Shown in pieces: positions 50,101 to 61,800 of a DNA stretch of 64,000 bases (the stretch's first letter is position 1; each line of letters starts with the position of its first letter). The position numbers were made by a program, and so were the translations under genes. The stretch is from Macquaria australasica (Eukaryota; Chordata; Actinopteri; Centrarchiformes; Percichthyidae). The notes beneath the pieces are model-generated. The model was given only the letters and a program-made list of their open reading frames with translations. It was not told the origin of the DNA and did not search any database. The stretch is from NCBI GenBank assembly GCA_005408345.1, contig SEMN01000582.1, positions 222,501-286,500 of the forward strand, read 5' to 3'.

Positions 50101-52793
50101 TACAAGGCAACGGAATGCAGACACCTGTTTGTAACACCTGATTCACTCAAATATGAGTTATTAGGGTAGGGTAGTTTTCTTCTTCTTAACTCAAAAATAC
50201 AACTAATTTTCCTTTTTACATACAATTTAAAAGAGAAACCTGAACTACCTGTGTCAGTAAACAAATGTATTCTCTGTGGATCTGGGAGTGTGAAAAGCCA
50301 ATACAAAATCCATAAACACACTCACACACACACACACACAGGAGCAGAGGAACTGTCGTATTAAAGGAAATGAGGTGGTGAACAGGAAGTACAGAGTCAG
50401 TCTGGAGTTTTCAATAATGAGTGAACACTTGATCCAGCAAACAGAAGTGGAACAACACTCAATACAGAGAGGAGAGAAATCACTCAATATAACAGACGGG
50501 TATAATGTGTGTGTGTGTGTGTGTGTGTGTGCTGATTTTAAAAGTCTGTAATGACAATTTCGATGGATAAACAACTGGTTTATTAGTAAAATGAAATTGA
50601 AGATTTGCCATTCAAATTACCAGGAACAACAACAACAAAAAATCTTAAAAGGTACTCATATATTGGAAGCTAACAGATGGGTGTGTGTCAGATCCATTGA
50701 TATCCTTTCCATGGTTATTCACATCCATCATTTGGCTGAGAGCATTAACTGTCTGTGTTTGTGTGTGTAGGAGTGTGAAATTTAGTGTTGGCTGTATTTC
50801 TTATTCCTTCTGCTTTCACTTCTGCTGCTCCTAATTCTATGCTCTCCATCTGGGAATCTGCATCAGGCTGTTGGTTTAAGGTTATTTAACAGCATTTTGG
50901 ATGTATTCCAAAGGGGAAGCATATACACTGAAGTAAGAGAGAGAGGAGAGTCACATATAAAAGAAAAATAAGTGGAAAATTCATGGTGGCAAAAACAGGC
51001 AAGATTATTTTATATTTTCTTCAGCTCTTTCTGGGATTAACTGTGGTACCAACCTACACTGGAAGAAACTGGCGAGGCAAGATTCAGCAGTTGGTAACTT
51101 TGATGAGTTTCATGAGTTTTGGGTGTATTTTATAGGAATTCAATTTGTGTGTGTAGCTAAGAGTATTAACTGAGGGTGAAATTCATTGTCTGGCTTCATC
51201 CCTACCAGAGCTGCTGCTGTTGCTATTTCAGCAACTCTTGTTGTTGTATGTGGTACAGATTATTTAACAGTATTTTCAACACTGCTAAAGTGACAGAAAA
51301 ATCTGGAAAAGGGCAAAACGTACAAGTGACAGGATGCCAGAAACTAAATGACACAGGGCACATGGCTAAATCTGCAGATGTATAGTACATGTAGGGTACA
51401 GTAAATGCTAAAAAAAAAGGTGTTCAGTAATTATAAACTCCAGCCTATCAGTGTGTGTGCGTCCGTGTGTGTGTGTCTGTTACTCTATGTGTGTGATCGT
51501 GTGTGTTTGGCATCTGTAAGTCTAAATGATGTATGCTGGCCAGTGCTAAAGCGCTTCAGGGTTTTTGTGCGTGTGCTGGAAACATTAGCTGCTGTGTGTG
51601 TGTGTGGGAGTGTGAAATTCATCTCTCTGTGCTGCTGCCAGCACTCTGGCTGTGCCATCATCATTTGCATTAGTGCTGTTCATCTCCCGCTTTACAATGA
51701 GTCATTCTAGCTGATTTCACAGCAGTGATTTGCCGTATTATACGAAAATCGCCTGTAAAGATTAAGATTCTATTACTGTCTTATTCTCTTTTATTGGGTC
51801 TGACTAGAGATTAGCTATTGTACCATGTCTGAGTGTCTGTGACTGTGTGTGTAGTCATTCTGAACTTACCTATGTTTGGAGCAACCAGCGCCACAGGGTT
51901 GAGGTAGGTGAGCTTCATGTTCTGGGCCAGATTCTGAGCGTACTGCTCCAGCAGCTCCGTCAGCTCAGCTGGACCGCCGCCCGGGATGTGGTTCTGACTC
52001 TGAGCGAGAGCCCGCCAAAGCCCAGAGGTACCGGGACCCAACAGAACACTGCAGCCCCGGAGAATGTTCTGAAATCAAAGATGAACAATTTAGTAAATAA
52101 AGTAAATAATTCTAAAAAAGAAAAATACAAGGAGGTAGTGGTGATCTGTTTTTCAGCAGGTGCTTCTGTTGGTGGTTTCTTCTGTTGGAGTCAGTGACCA
52201 CATGTACTAGTGTATTTGAGACAAGGGAAAAGAAAACAGTAAGATATAAGATGTGTAAACATCCTGGATCAGGAAAGGGAAAGAGAGCTAGAACTATCCA
52301 AAGCCTGGAAATGGATTTGACAAAAATATGAAATGTTTATTATAAAAGCATAATACTAACAAAAGCCAAACATTCAAGTATAACACCCTCACCGGAGACG
52401 ATCAGAAAGCTTTCTTCCAAATTTATAATACAAATGTAAAACTCTGATGCTTGCCATCAATGTTCCTCTATCTTTGGGATTTAGAACCTGCTGCTTTGCA
52501 TGGTTGCAAGGTAAGCACAGATGAGCACTGCTGCTGTACGACAGAAAGCCAGCAGGAGGCAGTTGAAATAAGCACTCCATCAGTTACTATCAGTTCATTT
52601 CTTTTGTCAACATTATGATTAAGGCAGAGAAGGAGTCAGAGGTGGGAAGAGGGAAAGAAGAACATATCATGAAGAAAAGGAGAAGTGATGAGGTTGTGAC
52701 TGTTGCTCGGGGCTCACTGAAAGCGCCAGAGTCTACTCTTTCAGACTTAATAAAGCCTCAAAGCCATGCACCAAATCAACAAAAGCGAAGAAT

Positions 52794-52881
<88 letters not shown>

Positions 52882-55800
52882 GTGCTCAATATGATTCCTT
52901 GCAGTCTGACTGAACCAGACCCAATAAAGTACTGCAATCTCACATAATGCTCTGGGGACAAAAAATATACAAGAAAACCTTCAGACAAACAAGGAAAAGA
53001 ATAAACAGTGCAGAACAGGGAGAATGTAGAGGGAGAGAACGGGAGAATCAGAAACAGGGATAAGTGGATAAGTAAGTGGCAAGGAAAAACAAATGAAAGA
53101 GAATGAGAATATATATAATTAATATATATCAAATTCTATTTTGATGCTTTGGCAACATTGTTTTAGAAACTTCCATGCCAATAAAGCCCTTTGAACAGAA
53201 TTGAATTGAGAGAGACGAAGCTATAGAAAGAAGCTTACGCTTGGCTCAGAGATGCAGGAAACAGAGAGAGGTGGGCAAGAGAAATAAACTAAGAGACAGT
53301 TGTGATGAGATGGAAAATGTGAGCGAGGAAATGTGATTTTTGGAGGCAGGAGACATTACAAAATGGATGATTTGGTAGCATCACAACACAGAGACACTTA
53401 AAGATTCCAATCCAAGTTTTTGTACTGATTTGTTAAATATTTTTTATTTTCTTTAAAATTATGTAATATTTTGTTGAATCACGTTTAATAATGTCTATTT
53501 CTACCTATTACGCATGACATTTTCTACTCTTTGAGCTTTTGAAGACCTCTGTGGTGATCTAATATGAACAATGTCAAGGGTGTCTCACCTGTTCATTGCT
53601 AATTAGGAGCCATTGAGGCAGATTATGTGATACAGTATATATATAGTGAAGAATGTCAGCTTTAAGAATGTCAAAATTACTGCTACAGTATGAATATATA
53701 CAGTATAATACAGTCATATATATATATATATACATACATATATATATATATATATACATACAGTATGGAGAGAATCTGGAACTCAAATAAACTACTAAGA
53801 TTGAAAATAAGCCAATATTTCTCCATGAAAAATGTTAAGGTGGATCTTTGGCTTTCAACCCAAGCAGGCTGTACACTGCAGGAGCTCATATGGCCTGTGT
53901 TTATCCATCGAAAAGAAAAAGGATGCAAAGCGGAGACCAACAAAAGGAAAGATGTGAAGAGTTTTGAAGAGGCAGCAGATGACAGGAATACAGAAAGAGA
54001 AGGAGGCACAGGGCACACAAATGCTCAATGAGAGGCAGCATGGACGACAGGTTGGAAACTAATCCTAGTTCAACAAACAGATTATATATTAGCCACTCAA
54101 ACAGCAAAATGTTGTCATATCCAAACTAGTTGGAACAAATGATTTCTATCCCATTAGATAGAATTCTCTTCTCACCCTTTAATTTATGCTGTAGAGATCT
54201 CACTATGAGAAACAGTTACATTACCAACCTGTTAAGACAGTGTGCAGTACATTGTGCCATAACGAATGCCAGATGTTTTAATGACTATTATAGAACGTAT
54301 AATATCTGAAGTTCTCTCCCTCATTTAAAACACATTTGGCACATCATTGCTATGTAGTATGAGTCACGAGCCCTATCTGGAGGTACAATAGTATAAAGAT
54401 GGATTGGATCACAGCTTGAACATGAAATGCTTTCATCTTCCTCCATTCATTGCGACATTCCTGATGTGAAAACACTTTCCTTCCTGCCTTCCTTTGTTTC
54501 TCCTGCAGCCACAGGGCACTCTTACCACTGCTGGGTTACTATAGTAACTGTGTTCTACATTACCTGTTCATCTGGCCTAATAGATGCTGTTTAAAGTGAG
54601 GTGCCAAGTATTATCAGATATATTATTGTTGAGAAAAAAATGGGCTGTCTGCAGATCCACTTCAGTGCTGCCAGGGTAAACCAGAGACACATCATTAACT
54701 CGTGATGATGACATGTAGGCGGCACAACTGCTTTAGAGTCAGAGGTTGAGGTTACAAGTGAGGCGAGTTGAGGTTTTGGTTCCAGAAACTGCATAATAAC
54801 AATACAAATCATTACTGTACTATTGTGGAGACATATAGCCGCTTTATGTCACTGTAAACCAGCTAACCAAATGTTAAACCCTAATGGTCATATTTCTGAT
54901 TTACTGTCAGGTGAAGTAGTTAAGTGAAATGTCAGGCAGGAAAAGGTTTTCATTTCACTCACTATTGGATGCCATTAATGCTTCTGCTGTTGCTATAGCA
55001 ACTGTCCTTGTTAGGCAAAGATGATGTATTGATCACATATAGCAATGTACTGTATTTGTATTTATTTCACTGTCAGGCTCCAACTGTGATGCCACAGTGA
55101 GTGCCCCAACAAAGTGTTCATGTTCATTTGAGATTGGCTATAAATTACTTTTTATTTAAGAAAAAATAATTTAACACTGGTTATAAATTAGATTTCATTT
55201 AATGAGTCAGCCCCTGACGGATGCTGTTTGTAAGAAGAGGGAGTGATTCAGTCGTTCAGTTAAAGAAACACTTCCACAGGACTGACATGCTGAAACAATC
55301 AAATCATACTCCAGTGTGTTGTCATCCTTTCTCTTTTGTTCACAGTGTCATAACTGGAGCCACAGTGTGTATGTGGGAATTCAACATGTGCAACAAGTGT
55401 GTATTAAATCAGATAAATGTGAGTGCTTTTTATTTTATTGTTCATCTAAGAGCAAAAGGCACACTCTTAAGGGAGAAGAGTGTACCCACAGAATTTACAG
55501 TACAGAAGATAAAATGGGACGACCGCGCCTTATGCAATAAACTAGAACGAGATCTTACTCCTTATGTAGAACCACTAGAGAAACAGAGTGAAGGTCGCTG
55601 GAACTATTAATGCAGGCACATTTTAAAAGTTGCCATTGATTCTGGGAGCTTTGTAATAAGATGTGTGGATGCATTGATGAAACTGAATATTTAAAACTCC
55701 TTCTTTCAAAGATACATTTTATCTTCTCTGTTTTCATATAATTACAAAAAGACACAGATGACATTCTTTTGCTCAAACTATCAGATGTTACTACCACAAC

Positions 55801-58800
55801 CACTCAGTTTCTATAGCAACTCGTTGTGAGCTGTATAACAATGACATAATCATTGACTGAGTCTGTTTCAGCACAGCAGGGTGTGGCTACTTCTGCTACA
55901 GTTGTCATCAGGTGGCTACATCCTCACTGATAGCATATTAAATGCCTCCCTGTGTCAACTCTATAAAAATGTGAGAGCAAAAAACTGCTTGTTAATTGCC
56001 CACCATGGTGACTATAAACTCATCAACTAAAGATACATTTAAAAAAAATAATTTTTTAAATTAAAATGTTGGACGAATTACATTTCACAACGATTGAATA
56101 TTAAAATTCTCTTCATGAATGAAAATATTTACAGTATCGTCAGCGTGCCGGGTGTCAATTTCAGTGACATGCAATTTGTCAATTACTGACACACGAGGCA
56201 GTAAACTGAAACAGCAGTGGGTTTTATTTTCTATCTTCAGCCACTTACTTGTGGTATATGGACAACTAAATTCTTGTCAGCCAAATATGATGTATAAGCT
56301 ACATATTTATAGCAAACTGATATGGAGATGTCTGTTAGCGCCTTTATGTCAAAATGCCAACATGCTAAAATGATCGTGTGTCAGCTCCTGCGTCCTCAGC
56401 TGAAGTTGTCCTATCAGGTAAAATGAGACTCTGTCAGTTAATATAGAGAGATGACATGTTGCAATATTTCATGAGCCACTGTCACTGCATTGCCATAGCA
56501 ACATTACCTCCCATTTCAGAAAAACATCAGAAAGACATCTCGTTATACTATCTAGTCACACTGGGCCTGTACCCCATAAAGGTACAGTATATGAATCATA
56601 TCTACTGTTTCAAATAACACCTGCTATTTTATGTCTATTGGTAGATTCTGTGCAGATTTGTGGTTGCTGTTAGAAGTGATATAGAGTGGAAGTCTGGTTT
56701 AGTTCTTAAAATAACTGAAATATTATATCAATCATTAAAATATCTATTTGTGATGGTAAACTACTATTTCAAAATGTTGATCAGCTTGTTGGTTAAACTT
56801 GTCTTGGTTGACAATGCCAATTAAGTCTGTTCAAAACAGAGGAGTGGGAACAGTGGCAGTGATGAGTTTCATAACATGTTTAGACTTTGACACATCATAA
56901 AATCAACAGCGCAAACTGATCATTCACACTTCACTATCTGGCCTCTCTTTCAAACAACCTTTAAACACTTGCACATTTGCTGTATTTTGAAGACAATTTC
57001 ATCATCAATCATCAAAACCTCTTTCTCAAACTCTTAGTCTGTTATAGTGTAAATTAAAAAAATGATTTCCCCATGAATCTCTATCTCCTGTTGCAATAAG
57101 AATGCTGCTGTCCACTCCTTTCCTAAAGGTGTCTCTTGGATTTGAACAGCAAGGTGAATAATAACAGCCAATAAACAGCCCTTTTAATGGCAAATACTGT
57201 ATGTCTTCATATGCCACTGCAAGAACATCTCAAGGCTTTAGTTGTACACCTGCCCCCACTGCTCAATGCTCTCATCCTTCCACTGAAATTTCTCATCCTT
57301 CCACTGTAAAACACACAGAGAGTGTGTTTGTTATAAATTGAAAAGGAAAACTGAATTATGGGTTCTTCCTTTTACCTCATTGAAATGTGCGTCCTGAGTA
57401 GCGGTGAGTCCGAAGCCGCTCTGTTGGGTCTCGAACGTCAGGAGGCGGGACAGCAGTTGTTCGGCGATTTGCAAGTCATTGCCGTAGAGTCGGGTGATTG
57501 CCTCAGTGACGTCACGGAGCTGGTGGGCAAGTTTCTTCTCCATGATGGTGTTCAGCTCTGTTTCATTACGCTCCAGAGAATCAAGCTAAACATACAGACA
57601 CCAACAAAACATGAAAAGTGAATCTATCCTCTTTTTACTTAAGTACTTACGAATTACTGGGATATTACTATGTACAGCAACACAACTGCATGTCTACAGA
57701 GAGGTATTGTATTGTATTGAGGTACTGTATTGTACCTATAGTTCATTTGAAGTTGCTTATACATATAACATATCTGCATGTAAGTATTTCATACCTGCAG
57801 GTGGAGAAAAAGCAACCATCAGACTCCCTTAATGGAAGTTTTGAATTTACAAGTTAAGAACCAACTAGTTTTTAATCAGAGGGTGTCCAAAGGTAAGAGA
57901 CACAAGCGCTCAGACGAAAAATTAAATCACTTGTTAGCAAACAGGGAGTGTTAACCATTTTTTCTGGATTGGTTCAGTTCTATTCCTATTCTATCCTCTT
58001 TTTTTTTTTCTTTTTTTTTTAATTCACAGGTACATCGTAGATTTGGCACGGATTCAGCAGGTCAGTTCAGGTCAGTACAAGTTTTGGGACCGATGAAGAC
58101 ATGTGTTAAAGGTGTGGTAATACTAGTGTGGTAAGTATTAGTGGTAATACTTTACATACAGCAGCATTGAGCTCCACAAATGGAGGTGAGGTGCAGTTGT
58201 AAAGGTCTGGCTCCAGCCATCCTCTCTCTACATCACAGTGTCTGATGGCTGCACCTGTAAGGAGGAGAAACAGGAAGTTCTACAGTCTTTTCACAAGGAC
58301 ATGGCGTATATAAATTAAACTCACATTAGGTTGTATGTGAGTATATGTTAGTTTGTTAGTGTGCATGAGTGTATACTGACCGACAGAGCCTTTGGGGCAG
58401 GGCACTGCGGCAGGCAGGTTGAACTTGGTCCGAGGCCACCAGATCCCCTGAGTGATGGTCTTTGGACAACCATCATAAATGACTGCAGAGAGAAAGAACA
58501 TAATTTGAAATCATCCTTATAAGTTCGATGAACTTTTCAATTTTAAAACATGACAAAAAGTCACTAATGGTGTGGAAATGTTTTTCTTTTGACATGCAGA
58601 GAAGACAAATCAAAATGAGTGCGAGAGAATAAAATACCAGCACCAAATGAAAGGAAGTAATTACAAGAGGGAAACTGGAAAGTTACAAAGCTGCACAGAA
58701 GAGAAAATCAGAGACGATGAAGAGAGAAGGTGTTAAATAGAGGATGTATATAATAAGCAGTTTCTTTGTTATTTTAGGCTTGGACACAAGTTTGATAAAC

Positions 58801-61800
58801 ATTACCATTTTGAAAGACAGAGCTAAACTGAAGAAACTGAAATCCTATGATTACACAGTTATGATTACATATGGTGGAAGCTCAGTAGTGCCTCATTATT
58901 TTCATTCATGTCTGTTTGTCTCCATGGATAATTTATTCAGTTTGAATACTGGTTTTAAATTAATCTTGAAAATTATAAATTGTCTTAGAAATTACACAAG
59001 ACACAGTTTTCTGTACCACTTGCCAATGGTCAATTCTACTAAAGAAACAAAGGAAACAAATGATTTTTTCTATGTTCTAAAGCAGACAATTTTTGTCAAT
59101 CCTTTGGGGTTTTTTCCAATGAACCACAAAGGAGCTGCAAAAGATAGTTACACAATTTTACCCATCAAGATAAAGTAGTTGGTGAAAAAAAGTCACATTT
59201 CACAAATGATTCTGTCCCCCAGTCAATAAGAAATATATTGCTTTAACACGTAAGCGCAGTACCTCCCGCAAGGCAACTTACTGCTATTTTGAAAAGAACA
59301 CAATGCAGCAGTAAGATGCTTCATTTTTCCAAGTTTTCTTAAAATCCAATCTGCAGTCTGAGATGTGATGCTGAGCACAAGGACAAATTACTAAATAAAC
59401 CAATTAGCCCCCTGTTAGGTAAAATAAGAGTAATTTTGAAATGGAACTGAGGGATACATCATTTCCAAAAGTTTGATCAAAATGTTTTAAACAAAGGAAA
59501 TAAGAATTGTCACCTTCACAGCCTGAATTCGTGACCTCAGCAAAGGGGTTGTCACATGTGTTGCACTGGCGACCAATCACACCGGGCCTGCACTGGCATT
59601 GGCCTGTCTCTGGGTCACATGATCGCGAGAAGGAACCCACTGGGTAGCAGTCACATGGCAGGCAGGTGTCAGAGCTCCGCAGACGGTAGTGAAACTCCTG
59701 AATACACACACACAAATACAGGGTATGCATAAGTAGGCACACAGATCAAACTCAGCCAGTCGAACGTTAAATGTCACGGCCAAGAATAGTGTCCGCGATT
59801 ACATCACCACATGCATTAGGGCAAGATTTATACAATGACACAAAAGGGGACACAGATATAACAGAGACATGAATACAACAGCAACAATCCATGCATGATG
59901 TGTAAAAAGCCAGAGATAAAGGAAAGCAGTTTATTATTTAGTTTGCTAAACTTGCATGAGAATATATATTTAACATTGCATTTTGGAAAAACTATGATGG
60001 TGCTACCGTAGAGGAAGATGGTGCAGCACCACTGTTTCATTCTTTAAAGCCCCCCTCCACTCAAAAATGTGTTCTCCTTATTGTAACTTCACTGTGCAGA
60101 ATGATGTATGTGCAGTTTATGTTTGTTTTCACATTCACCTGATGAAGGGGGAAAGTTTCTCTGCGCTTACCTTAAATCTCAATTTAAGGCGTGCACATAA
60201 AAGCATGATTTTGTGACATCACAACCCATCTGAAAACCAATCATGGTCCACTATGCAACATACAGAAGTGTGATGTTGAAACTTTTACACCTCCAGTTCA
60301 CATATGCTGAGAATGGACTTTTCAGTGTCCAGCAGTTAAACATTTGAAAAATAAAAATATTTGCATATTTATAGAGTCTGGATTTTTCAATGAGGGAGAA
60401 GGACTAGATGCATGCGCAGTTGGCACTGGCCACCCCGGCCACCTATTTCTGCCACGTCATTGGCTTCCACCTCGCTGTGGGGCAGGTGTTTGGCGAGCAA
60501 GTTTGTTTCTACCGAGACACTGTGCCTGTATGGTCTACCGAGCCTGTACCCTGTACACCTGGTCTGTCTCACTTTGCCTTTAAGAGGAGAGTTGTTTTGC
60601 TATCGGCGGAAGAAGTCAAACGAAACTCCACTCTCTGCAACAACACAAACGCATGCAAGCACCAGGACCCCAGCAGGACACAATTTTTCAGTGGAACGTT
60701 ACAGTGCAGTTCACAAATGGCAAGTGCAGCTCTGCGAAAAAGAGTAAAAACTGGCAACAGACAGTATGAAAATGATTATTTGGACTGTCTGGAGATGTCA
60801 ATACTAGCCCGCAACCCAAGAGAGTGATCTGCAGTGAAAAGTTAGTTAACTTCACTAATGCCAACTGATGCAAACAGTGCTGCCAAGTAAGCTGCTTCCA
60901 CAGGTAATGTTAGCTGCGTAGCACCTCTCTCTCTCTTTCTCTCTCTCTCTCATGATTATTACATGAGCTGGTGATATGAACATGCCACTTGTTTAATCCA
61001 GAGATAAATACAAATACTGAACAATATCTACACTTGTTAATCGGTTGCCTATTACTTCCACATAGAAGTGCTGCAGTGCAGTTTCTGCAATCTCTGATTG
61101 CACATCAACAAGGCATCGTTTTCTTACTGCATCAGTCATAGGCCTTGATATCATCCCCAATCATAACATACACTGGCTTATGTTGGTGTGCCATGGCAGG
61201 GATTGCCTAATACCTTGCAGTTTGTTCTGCAGAACAAAGTCCATGACTTTAACGGCCTTAAATATGGTCAGAACCTGTTTGTTATTCTTTATCCAAAAAC
61301 ATCCAGGCTAATTGTCTTATTATATCAGTATATGCTATAATGTATGGTATACTATATAATTCAGATTAGTCATTTTGAGTTAATTTAGAGGAAGATAGAA
61401 CCCAGGGTTTGCATAATGCATTTTTGTTTGGTGGTTTGCTTAGAGCATTTAACAGCCTTAACTTTTGTAAATGAGCTCAGAAAAAGGTCCAATTATTTGT
61501 CATTGTTAAAGTTAGCCTACTTCACTACAAAGGTTCTGCAAAATAGGAGACTGACCATCAACAGTTATGTGTATGCATGTAGCCTTTTAATTTATGTTTT
61601 TGCCTATTATTAGTACAATAATAATGCATATTACAAATTCTGCACGCTGTGCACGCACATTAATACACATTGTGGCCACCTCTAGGCATCTCTTTGCCAC
61701 CTCTGGGCCACCCCAGTTAAAAATTCCTAGAACCACCACTGAGTAGATGTAATTTTAAAAATGTTTAACTAGGTAATTAAACAGTTTCTGGAAAAACATG

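Larger units (their letters stand above)
52069..57249 (-). other. Large celsr3 intron, no additional gene
   Basis: Apart from the GA and TA tracts and one retroposon-like tail this interval is AT-rich unique DNA. Open frames such as 55221-55610 (plus) show no recognisable domain or splice context and were not called. Confidence 0.55.

Noticed and set aside
55221..55610. Plus-strand 129-codon frame in a celsr3 intron
   Set aside because: No recognisable domain, AT-rich, no splice context; length is not unusual by chance.
58744..59178. Plus-strand 144-codon frame
   Set aside because: Low-complexity AT-rich composition and no homology; lies between celsr3 exons on the opposite strand.
60408..60827. 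Plus-strand 139-codon frame as a host gene
   Set aside because: The C-terminal part looks transposase-like and the surroundings look like a decayed transposon, so it is not called as a gene.
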